Positions 58,002 through 64,000 of a DNA stretch of 64,000 bases are shown here, in pieces. The DNA is from Peribacillus frigoritolerans (GTDB lineage Bacteria; Bacillota; Bacilli; Bacillales; DSM-1321). The translations under genes were made by a program, and so were the position numbers. Position 1 is the stretch's first letter. The number at the start of each line of letters is the position of its first letter. The notes under the pieces were generated by a model. That model was not told the DNA's origin and did not search any database. It saw only the letters and a list, made by a program, of their open reading frames with translations. Location: assembly GCF_040250305.1 (NCBI RefSeq), contig NZ_CP158190.1, forward strand, positions 900,001 to 964,000, written 5' to 3'.

Positions 58002-58026
58002 CGCCCTATAGGGCGTTTTTTTTTTT
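58002..58026 (+). terminator. Terminator
   Basis: CGCCCTATAGGGCG palindrome followed by about ten T. Confidence 0.88.
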
Positions 58027-58196
58027 GAAAAGGTAGAAGGAGCCGCTAATAACTTATTATGCAACAGCTTTACCTTTAAATTTTAAAAAAACAATAATAT
58101 ACAAATAAAGGGAAAAGACATCTTGGTATCGTATAAAGCATAGTATAAATCGTTTTTATTAATAAGTTAGCAATATCAATATTGGGAGTGAGAATC

Positions 58197-59201
58197 ATGG
58201 AAGCAGCGGTAGAAAGGATTTTTTCTAATGAATTGGTGAAATTGGCTGGAGATTTTTTTCAAGTGAATGCGGGGAATCTGGTTAAACTTGGAGATGCAGA
58301 GAACTACGTATTTGAGGTTTACAGGGATGGAACGCCATACATCTTAAGAATGACACATCAATCACATCGTACAAAAGTTCAAGTGCTTGCAGAGTTAAAG
58401 TGGATTGAGTATTTACAAAATAATGGTAGTGAAATTCCTAAAGTTCTCTTTTCGAAAGATAATAACTTAGTTGAAATTGTAAAGGGCTCGGATGGTACGG
58501 AATTTTATTGTTGCCTGTTTGAAAAAGCTCCTGGTGTAAGAATGAAAGTCACCGATGAAAATTTCAACGAACCTTTATTTTTTGAATGGGGAAGAACCAT
58601 TGGCCAAATGCATAAACAAACTAAAAGTTATAAGCCAGAAGCGAAATATAAAAGGCTGGATTGGTATGAAGAGGAATTATTGAATGTCCAGCTCTATCAA
58701 TCCGATGTACCGGAGCAAGTGATCCGCCAACAAGAAGTAATCAAGCAGAAATTAAATGCCCTTCCCGTTCATCAAGCTAATTTTGGCTTGATTCATTCTG
58801 ATATACATAACGGCAATTTCCATTATCATGAGGGGAGGATTCATGTTTTTGACTTTGATGACTGTTCTTATCACTGGTTTGCCAGCGATTTGGCGATCCC
58901 TCTGTACTATCTGATGTGGAGTTTGGAACGTGAAGGGATAAAAGGGCTCGATGAATATGCTGCCAAGTTCATGAGGGAATTCATAAAAGGGTATGAGACG
59001 GAAAATATCCTGGCACCTGTGGAATACGAAACGATTCCTCTATTTTTAAAGCTAAGGGATTTAACGTTATATAACTTTTTTCATAAAAAGTATGATTTGA
59101 AGAATGCGGATCGTTCATTATCCAACACCGTTCAAAAAATCGAACAAAGAATCATGGAAGGCCGAACTATTGTTCACTTCAATCCGAACATGGTTCATTA
59201 A
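58197..59201 (+). CDS. APH-family phosphotransferase (SrkA/HSK2-like)
   Basis: A 334-residue kinase of the aminoglycoside-phosphotransferase/choline-kinase fold. The N-lobe has NYVFEVYRDGTPYILRMTHQS, the catalytic loop is LIHSDIHNGNFHYH (His and Asp near 198-201), and the metal-binding segment is VFDFDDCSYHWFASDLA. This resembles homoserine-kinase-II or stress-response kinases more than drug kinases; substrate unknown. ATG at 58197 follows GGGAGTGAG. The GNAT gene starts 11 bases after its stop. Confidence 0.87.
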   Translation: MEAAVERIFSNELVKLAGDFFQVNAGNLVKLGDAENYVFEVYRDGTPYILRMTHQSHRTKVQVLAELKWIEYLQNNGSEIPKVLFSKDNNLVEIVKGSDGTEFYCCLFEKAPGVRMKVTDENFNEPLFFEWGRTIGQMHKQTKSYKPEAKYKRLDWYEEELLNVQLYQSDVPEQVIRQQEVIKQKLNALPVHQANFGLIHSDIHNGNFHYHEGRIHVFDFDDCSYHWFASDLAIPLYYLMWSLEREGIKGLDEYAAKFMREFIKGYETENILAPVEYETIPLFLKLRDLTLYNFFHKKYDLKNADRSLSNTVQKIEQRIMEGRTIVHFNPNMVH

Positions 59202-59212
59202 GGGGGATTGGC

Positions 59213-59728
59213 ATGTCAGGTGCATATATGATCCGGACTGGTGTATTGGAAGATGCGGAAGCCGTTTTGGATGTACAGAATTCCGTCATTTCCGAAGGCG
59301 AGTATTTTATTACGGTATCGGAGGAGTTCAATAAAACACCAGAACAACAAAGAGATTGGATACGAAGGTTATTGGAAAATGAACGGGAAACCATCATCGT
59401 GGCCGATATGAATGATGAAGTGGTTGGATGGATAGCATTTCAAGCGGAAAATAGGAAGAGAATGTCCCACAAGGGCTCATTTGGGGTGATGATCAGAAAA
59501 AATTTCAGAGGGATGGGAATTGGAAAAGAGCTTATTGAAGCGTTATTGGATTGGGCAGAAGCCAATCCGTTGATTGAAAAGGTGAGTTTAGGAGTTTTTT
59601 CAACAAATCATCGGGCAATATCACTGTATAAAAGGCTGGGGTTTATTGAAGAGGGCAGTAAAATAAAGGAATTCAAGATGAGTGAAAATGAATACGTTGA
59701 TGATATTATCATGTACAAGTTGGTTTGA
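59213..59728 (+). CDS. GNAT family N-acetyltransferase
   Basis: A 171-residue acetyltransferase of the phosphinothricin/YhhY-like type: MIRTGVLEDAEAVLDVQNSV, SFGVMIRKNFRGMGIGKELIEALLDWAE (acetyl-CoA loop RGMGIG near residue 98-103) and LGVFSTNHRAISLYKRLGFIEEG. ATG with AAGGGGGATTGG upstream. Likely cotranscribed with the kinase gene before it. Confidence 0.88.
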   Translation: MSGAYMIRTGVLEDAEAVLDVQNSVISEGEYFITVSEEFNKTPEQQRDWIRRLLENERETIIVADMNDEVVGWIAFQAENRKRMSHKGSFGVMIRKNFRGMGIGKELIEALLDWAEANPLIEKVSLGVFSTNHRAISLYKRLGFIEEGSKIKEFKMSENEYVDDIIMYKLV

Positions 59729-59732
59729 TCAG

Positions 59733-59777
59733 ACCGAAAGAGCATGAATGGATTCAATACATGCTCTTTCGGTTTTG
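59733..59777 (+). terminator. Bidirectional terminator
   Basis: ACCGAAAGAGCATG pairs perfectly with CATGCTCTTTCGGT across 13 bases, then TTTG. Confidence 0.88.
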
Positions 59778-59820
59778 TTATGTATCTATTTTTATAGTAA
59801 AACGATATTTATGTCATGCA

Positions 59821-60618
59821 TTATTTAATTACTCTTACCTTCACTTGCTTTCTTCCCCACGTTAAAGCATCCGCTTCTTTCGCGATGAAGACATCGATTC
59901 TGTTTCCTTTGATCGCACCGCCCGTGTCTGCAGCGATGGCTTGTCCATAGCCTTCGACTTCAACGATGGAGCCTAGCGGAATCACGTTCGGATCGACTGC
60001 AATCAGTTTGGCATCATCATATTTTTCTAAATCGACGCCCATTCTTGTAGTGCCTGAACATCCCTCGCAGCTCGCTGTATATGCTGTACTTGTTACCGTC
60101 AGTTCTTTAACGGCTGAGCTTGCCGAACTGGCTCTTTCTTCTAATTTACTTAAGGTCCGTGCACCGGCTATACCGTCAGCGGATAATCCCTTTTGCTTTT
60201 GAAAGTTGATAACGGCTTGCTTTGTACCTGATCCATAAATACCATCGACCGTTGATGAGTAAACATCCCAGGCTTTCAATAGCCTTTGCAGTTCAGCTAC
60301 AGGTCTTCCCATATCCCCGCTTTTCAGGACCTGTATTTTCTGATTCGTTTGTGTTCCTGATATTCCATCGACTTTAAGCCCTGATTTTTCCTGAAACTTC
60401 TTTACGGATTCCTTTGTAATCGGTCCGTAGTAACCTGTTGCTTCATGATAGGGAAAAACCCCTTTTGTCAGTAATAATTCTTGTAATTCTTTAACATCAC
60501 TATTACTCATTCCAAATGAAAGTGTGCGATCCTTCGCTGCGGCTTCGCCTTTAGTTGGCATGCAAACTCCTAGAATGAATACAGAAGCCGTTAGGATCGT
60601 TAATAAAATTTTCTTCAT
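59821..60618 (-). CDS. Secreted peptidoglycan-binding 3D-domain protein (YocH-like)
   Basis: A 265-residue exported cell-wall protein. Signal peptide MKKILLTILTASVFILGVCMP, then two PG_binding_1 domains (about 34-80, FGMSNSDVKELQELL; about 90-140, GDMGRPVAELQRLL). A C-terminal 3D domain (about 175-265) carries TAYTASCEGCSG and the three-aspartate motif in IAADTGGAIKGNRIDVF. 3D domains are lytic-transglycosylase-like (YocH, MltA relatives). ATG at 60618 follows GAGGAGG. LysM repeats of YocH are replaced by PG_binding_1 modules. Confidence 0.88.
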   Translation of the reverse strand: MKKILLTILTASVFILGVCMPTKGEAAAKDRTLSFGMSNSDVKELQELLLTKGVFPYHEATGYYGPITKESVKKFQEKSGLKVDGISGTQTNQKIQVLKSGDMGRPVAELQRLLKAWDVYSSTVDGIYGSGTKQAVINFQKQKGLSADGIAGARTLSKLEERASSASSAVKELTVTSTAYTASCEGCSGTTRMGVDLEKYDDAKLIAVDPNVIPLGSIVEVEGYGQAIAADTGGAIKGNRIDVFIAKEADALTWGRKQVKVRVIK

Positions 60619-60907
60619 GTTTATCCTCCTCGTTGTTTCCTGCAATTAAACCATTCGTTAAACTATCACTCTTTTAGGCGCAGTTAAGTAAAAACACCGC
60701 GAAGGCACTAAGTAATTGTTAAAACATGTAACAGAAAGAAAAGAAATGAGGCGGAGATCGGGTTACCTTATCCTTATTAATTAGCGAATTCTGGAAAAGG
60801 GTCAGGCTTCATAGAAACGAACGGAACCGTTTGGTTGAACAGGGGCTTTCATTCATGTACGTTTAAGTTAATAGAAATTCTATTTTAAGATTAAAGGAGG
60901 AAATTAT

Positions 60908-61561
60908 TTGATTAAGGCAGTTATTTTCGACTTTGATGGTTTGATTTTAGACACGGAAACGGCTTGGTATGAGGCTTATAAGGAAACGATGGCTTTTTAT
61001 GAATCTGATTTGCCTCTCGAACATTTTGTTACATGTATCGGAACTGATAATACTGAACTTAATCAGTACTTCAAAGATCGGTTGGGGGAAGGGTGTAATA
61101 TTGAAGAAATTGAATCCAGAGCAAAAAGCCTCCATGAAGTAAAGATGAAAACATCACAGGCACGTGAAGGTGTAAAGGATTATTTAGAAGAAGCAAAAAA
61201 AAATGGATATAAAATTGCCCTTGCTTCAAGCTCGACAAAAGAGTGGGTCACTCATCATTTGGGGGAACTCGGACTGTTACACTATTTTGAAGTTATTATC
61301 ACAGGGGATGAAGTAGAAAAAGTAAAACCAGCGCCTGATTTGTATGTAAAGGCAATTGAAGTTCTGGGCATTCAGCAGACAGAAGCCGTAGCATTTGAAG
61401 ATTCGTTAAATGGGCTTCAAGCGGCCCTGACTGCTGGTTTAAAATGTGTGATCGTTCCTAATCCCGTGACGGAAGCTTTAGCTTTTGAAAATCATCATTT
61501 ACGCCTCCGTTCCATGGTGGATAAGAGCTTGTCTGACGTCATAAAACATATTGAACAATAA
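60908..61561 (+). CDS. HAD-superfamily hydrolase (YhcW/beta-PGM-like)
   Basis: A 217-residue HAD phosphatase with an alpha-helical cap. Motif I is IFDFDGLILDTE (Asp8 nucleophile, Asp10), motif II is ALASSS, with a lysine in EKVKPAPDLY, and motif III is VAFEDSLNGLQAA. It looks like Bacillus YhcW and relatives that dephosphorylate small sugar or nucleotide phosphates. TTG start with AAAGGAGGAAA upstream. Monocistronic. Confidence 0.88.
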   Translation: MIKAVIFDFDGLILDTETAWYEAYKETMAFYESDLPLEHFVTCIGTDNTELNQYFKDRLGEGCNIEEIESRAKSLHEVKMKTSQAREGVKDYLEEAKKNGYKIALASSSTKEWVTHHLGELGLLHYFEVIITGDEVEKVKPAPDLYVKAIEVLGIQQTEAVAFEDSLNGLQAALTAGLKCVIVPNPVTEALAFENHHLRLRSMVDKSLSDVIKHIEQ

Positions 61562-61603
61562 GCGTTCGAAGGAAAGTATAGTATGATAAAGGAATGAAAC
61601 CGC

Positions 61604-61632
61604 GCCGAAGATGGCAGAGTCTTCGGTTTTTC
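61604..61632 (+). terminator. Terminator after the HAD gene
   Basis: CCGAAGA-tggcagag-TCTTCGG followed by TTTTTC. Confidence 0.82.
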
Positions 61633-61671
61633 TGGTTTTAAAAGTTATATTTTGGTGGGGAGGGTGAGTTT

Positions 61672-62166
61672 ATGGGATTGCGTTTCAATGACGAAGGAGT
61701 CCGGCTGCGGAAGGTCAAGGAGAGTGATCTTCCTATCTTTTTCGAGCAGCAATTGGATCCTGCCGCAAACTATATGGCTGCTTTCACATCTAAAGATCCA
61801 TCAGACAAGGCGGCTTTTTTGACACACTGGAAGAACATCTTATCGAACCAGGATATTCAAAAAATGACCATAATCCACAACGAATGTGTTGCGGGCAGCA
61901 TTCTCAAGTTTGAACAGTTTGGTAACCCGGAAGTGAGTTATTGGATCGGGAAGCAATATTGGGGGAAAGGAATCGCTACAGATGCACTGCTCCATTTTTT
62001 GCCGAAACTAAAAGTCCGTCCTGTTTATGCCCGCGCAGCCAAGGATAATCTTGGTTCCCTCAGGGTGCTAGAGAAATGCGGATTTGAAAGATTCGATGAA
62101 GACAAAGGATATTCTCATGCAAGAGGCAAAGAGGTTGAAGAATTCATTTTGAAACTTGAAAGTTAA
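61672..62166 (+). CDS. GNAT acetyltransferase, RimJ/RimL type
   Basis: A 164-residue acetyltransferase: GVRLRKVKESDLPIFFEQQLDP start, VSYWIGKQYWGKGIATDALLHFL (acetyl-CoA loop, about 84-105) and ARAAKDNLGSLRVLEKCGF. Target unknown. ATG with GGGGAGGGTGAG upstream. Confidence 0.87.
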   Translation: MGLRFNDEGVRLRKVKESDLPIFFEQQLDPAANYMAAFTSKDPSDKAAFLTHWKNILSNQDIQKMTIIHNECVAGSILKFEQFGNPEVSYWIGKQYWGKGIATDALLHFLPKLKVRPVYARAAKDNLGSLRVLEKCGFERFDEDKGYSHARGKEVEEFILKLES

Positions 62167-62215
62167 GATAATAATAACAATATCGTTTAGCCTATGAGGA
62201 AACGGGTGACATACA

Positions 62216-62449
62216 ATGGGATATAAGATTTTTTCCATCATTTTTATTTTATGCGGTCTTTTTGTAATGTGGTTCGCCATTTTTGGCAAAAAGAAAGAGA
62301 TCAAAGAGATAGGCATACCAACGAATTTCATCGATGTAATATTAATGATGATATATAAGCTTTTACCTTCCATTATTAGAAAAATCCTTCTTCTTGCATT
62401 GGGTCTTGCCATTTCTATCGGATTTACTTATATATTGTTTAAGTTATGA
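62216..62449 (+). CDS. Small two-TM membrane protein, hypothetical
   Basis: A 77-residue protein with helices at about 4-24 and 52-75 separated by a charged loop (FGKKKEIKEIGIP). No family recognised. ATG with ACGGGTGAC upstream. It stands 50 bases after the acetyltransferase gene. Confidence 0.65.
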   Translation: MGYKIFSIIFILCGLFVMWFAIFGKKKEIKEIGIPTNFIDVILMMIYKLLPSIIRKILLLALGLAISIGFTYILFKL

Positions 62450-62557
62450 AAAATTTTACTTATTAGATAAAATAATCCTGAAACTTTATTCTTGCGGAAT
62501 CGTATTAAATGGTAACGATATATAGGAGTTGTTGCTATTTCGAAGAAAAAAAAGTAA

Positions 62558-62656
62558 TGGCGTGTTTATGATAATGGGAATTATGGGGGCGGGAAGTTGA
62601 CGCCGGCGCAGGACTTGATGTTATTTCAAAATAAGGTCAAGGACAGGAAAATATAA
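62558..62656 (+). pseudogene. Gene remnant without a start
   Basis: A stop-bounded frame of 32 codons reads RVYDNGNYGGGKLTPAQDLM then LFQNKVKDRKI. It is more GC-rich and protein-like than its surroundings. It appears to be an internal or terminal piece of a lost gene; family not recognised. Confidence 0.35.
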
Positions 62657-62795
62657 AATTCAACTCTATTGATTACAGCTGATTCAAGGGGTGTTTATAT
62701 CCAAATAGAAGAATATCAGTATAGTAATAAAATGCATAATATGGTAATGTTGAATTTGTGTTATTTTGGAAAATATAAAAAAAGGAAGGTATTAT

Positions 62796-63728
62796 ATGTC
62801 TGAATCGGTTCTTAAGGTTCAATCCTTAACTAAAAAAATTGGAAAAGCAACCATCGTAGACAATGTCAGCTTTGAAATAAAAAGCAATGAAATATTTGGT
62901 TTGCTTGGTCCGAATGGAGCTGGTAAGACCACGATCATCCGTATGATCACAGGTCTCATCAATCGTACGGGCGGTACTGTCATGATCAACGGCAGTGACC
63001 TCGATAATGATTTTGAAGGTGCAATGAATCAATTGGGGGCCATTGTTGAAAATCCGGAGTTTTATAAGTACATGACAGGCAGAAAGAATATCCTGCATTA
63101 TGCCCGAATGTCATCCAATGACATATCCAATGAGAGAATAGAAGAGGTCATTAAGCTTGTCAAACTGGATCATGCCATCGATAAGAAGGTTAAAACATAT
63201 TCATTAGGCATGCGTCAGCGCCTTGGAGTGGCACAGGCCATTTTACATAAACCGTCGTTATTGATTTTTGATGAACCGACGAATGGCTTGGATCCGCAAG
63301 GGATTCGCGAGTTTCGTGATTATTTGAAAGTACTGGCAAGTGAAGGCGTCGGGATATTGATTTCTTCACATTTACTATCGGAGATGCAATTGATGTGTGA
63401 TAGTTTTGCCGTTATCGAAAAGGGAAAATTGATACATACGAAAGAACATATTGTTGATGAAAAAACCGAAACGATCAATGAAGTTTCATTCACTGTCAGT
63501 GATGGGAAGCTAGCTAAAACAATCCTTCAAGAACAGTTTGCGGATATTGCGATTCTCAAATATGATGCGAAGACAATCTCCGTATCGGCCACCCGAGAAC
63601 AAACGGCCGAGATAAACAGGAGTTTTAATGTAAATGAACTGGATGTCTTTGAAATTGGCATTACGAGAAAATCGCTGGAAGATAAATTCTTTGAAATCAC
63701 TGAGCAGGAAATGAGGGAGTCTGTATGA
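62796..63728 (+). CDS. ABC transporter ATP-binding protein (BcrA-like)
   Basis: A 310-residue ABC ATPase. Walker A GPNGAGKTT (about 38-46), signature YSLGMRQRLGV (about 136), Walker B LLIFDEPTNGLDPQ and H-loop SSHLLSEM. A C-terminal regulatory extension (about 215-310) is typical of bacitracin or lantibiotic-type and Nat-like exporters. ATG at 62796 follows AAGGAAGG. The permease gene starts overlapping its stop (ATGA), so they form one transporter operon. Confidence 0.92.
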   Translation: MSESVLKVQSLTKKIGKATIVDNVSFEIKSNEIFGLLGPNGAGKTTIIRMITGLINRTGGTVMINGSDLDNDFEGAMNQLGAIVENPEFYKYMTGRKNILHYARMSSNDISNERIEEVIKLVKLDHAIDKKVKTYSLGMRQRLGVAQAILHKPSLLIFDEPTNGLDPQGIREFRDYLKVLASEGVGILISSHLLSEMQLMCDSFAVIEKGKLIHTKEHIVDEKTETINEVSFTVSDGKLAKTILQEQFADIAILKYDAKTISVSATREQTAEINRSFNVNELDVFEIGITRKSLEDKFFEITEQEMRESV

Positions 63729-64000
63729 TGTCCTTAGTGAAAAATGAATGGATGAAAATCTTTTCAAAAGTATCAACTTATATATTCATCGCTTTTCTAT
63801 TATTGGCAGCATTAGGGGCTGCAGTCATCGATTATAAACTAAGTCCCGAAGAAACGAGTAAAGATTGGAAGCAAGAATTAAAGGCAGATATACAAGAACA
63901 GCAAAAGGCATTGGAATCCACTAAAATCAGTGAAGATGAAAAAGCCGTGATTATGGAAGAGATTAATCACAACAAGCAACTGTTGGCTGATAATATAAAC
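63725..64000 (+). CDS. ABC transporter permease, N-terminal part (runs off the window)
   Basis: The first 92 codons of an ABC-2 type permease: MMSLVKNEWMKIFSKVSTY, one hydrophobic helix (about 19-40, IFIAFLLLAALGAAVI), then a charged extracytoplasmic region (SPEETSKDWKQELKADIQEQ). Cut by the end of the window. Start ATG overlaps the ATPase stop codon. Together they should form a BcrAB-like exporter or resistance pump; substrate unknown. Confidence 0.85.
   Translation, partial: MMSLVKNEWMKIFSKVSTYIFIAFLLLAALGAAVIDYKLSPEETSKDWKQELKADIQEQQKALESTKISEDEKAVIMEEINHNKQLLADNIN

Noticed and set aside
60646..60907. Riboswitch or WalR-type operator upstream of the 3D-domain gene
   Set aside because: A TGTTAA...TGTAAC pair is present near 60717 but the spacing is four, not five, and no riboswitch core could be matched on either strand.
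1..64000. tRNA, rRNA, prophage or conjugation genes
   Set aside because: None was recognised; the only mobile-element proteins are the IS110 transposase and the tyrosine-recombinase fragment.

Overview
The window is low-GC DNA of a spore-forming Bacillaceae bacterium. Indicators are an alpha/beta-type small acid-soluble spore protein, Spo0M, the bacillithiol-dependent fosfomycin enzyme FosB, KtrD-, YkvI- and YrvL-like proteins, AGGAGG-type ribosome binding sites and many TTG/GTG starts. GC-rich dispersed repeats at 4.0 and 53.2 kb recall those of Bacillus/Peribacillus genomes. The species cannot be fixed from the sequence alone.

The main feature is a long cassette array. Its core runs from about 4.7 to 40.0 kb, with decayed outliers at 0.45, 42.9, 51.4 and 52.2 kb. 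About 45 copies, whole or partial, of one 60-120 bp intergenic repeat separate mostly single, short, plus-strand genes, and all copies face the same way. A full copy has a left box (AACTAAC, 6-base spacer GGGTGC, GTTAG), a variable GC hairpin followed by a T run (an intrinsic terminator), and a right box (AACTAAC, 7-base spacer GGGGCAG, GTTAGTT). Outer arms pair with outer arms and inner with inner, leaving the two unequal spacers unpaired. This is the plan of integron attC sites (R''-L''...L'-R', AAC...GTT triplets, spacers differing by one base). Gene content is also cassette-like: acetyltransferases, glyoxalase-fold proteins (including FosB), macrolide phosphotransferase, DinB, cupins, lipoproteins, small membrane proteins, a short-chain dehydrogenase, hydrolases, and many decayed or duplicated units. 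An IS110-family element sits inside one copy, and the C-terminal end of a tyrosine recombinase lies beside a bare simple site. No intact integrase is present in the window.

Layout. 0-4 kb: a hypothetical protein, a quinone oxidoreductase-like MDR protein and a chemotaxis receptor. 4-31.7 kb: cassette array. It contains four intact minus-strand genes (spo0M, ssp, vanZ-like, DUF6176) plus a minus-strand vanY remnant, the IS110 element at 23.2-24.8 kb and several pseudogenes. 32-36 kb: a MocR regulator, an aminotransferase and an EamA exporter with a proline-rich leader peptide. 36-40 kb: array continues. 40-45 kb: ykvI-like, proC, an isolated repeat copy, a candidate CcpA-controlled small RNA and a ktrD-like potassium transporter. 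45.6-48.4 kb: a two-gene unit with a fused MoxR-type AAA+/VWA protein. 48.6-49.7 kb: a DUF2089 operon. 50-64 kb: ordinary accessory and metabolic genes (glycosyltransferase, S51 peptidase, AHSA1 protein, EamA, VOC, SDR, GNATs, phosphotransferase, 3D-domain hydrolase, HAD phosphatase) and the start of an ABC transporter operon that runs off the end.

Most array units look self-contained: a leader of roughly 50-200 bp, a gene, and a terminator inside the repeat. The array would therefore act as a store of independently expressed accessory functions. Several relate to antibiotics or detoxification (fosB, mph, vanZ with a vanY remnant, GNATs).
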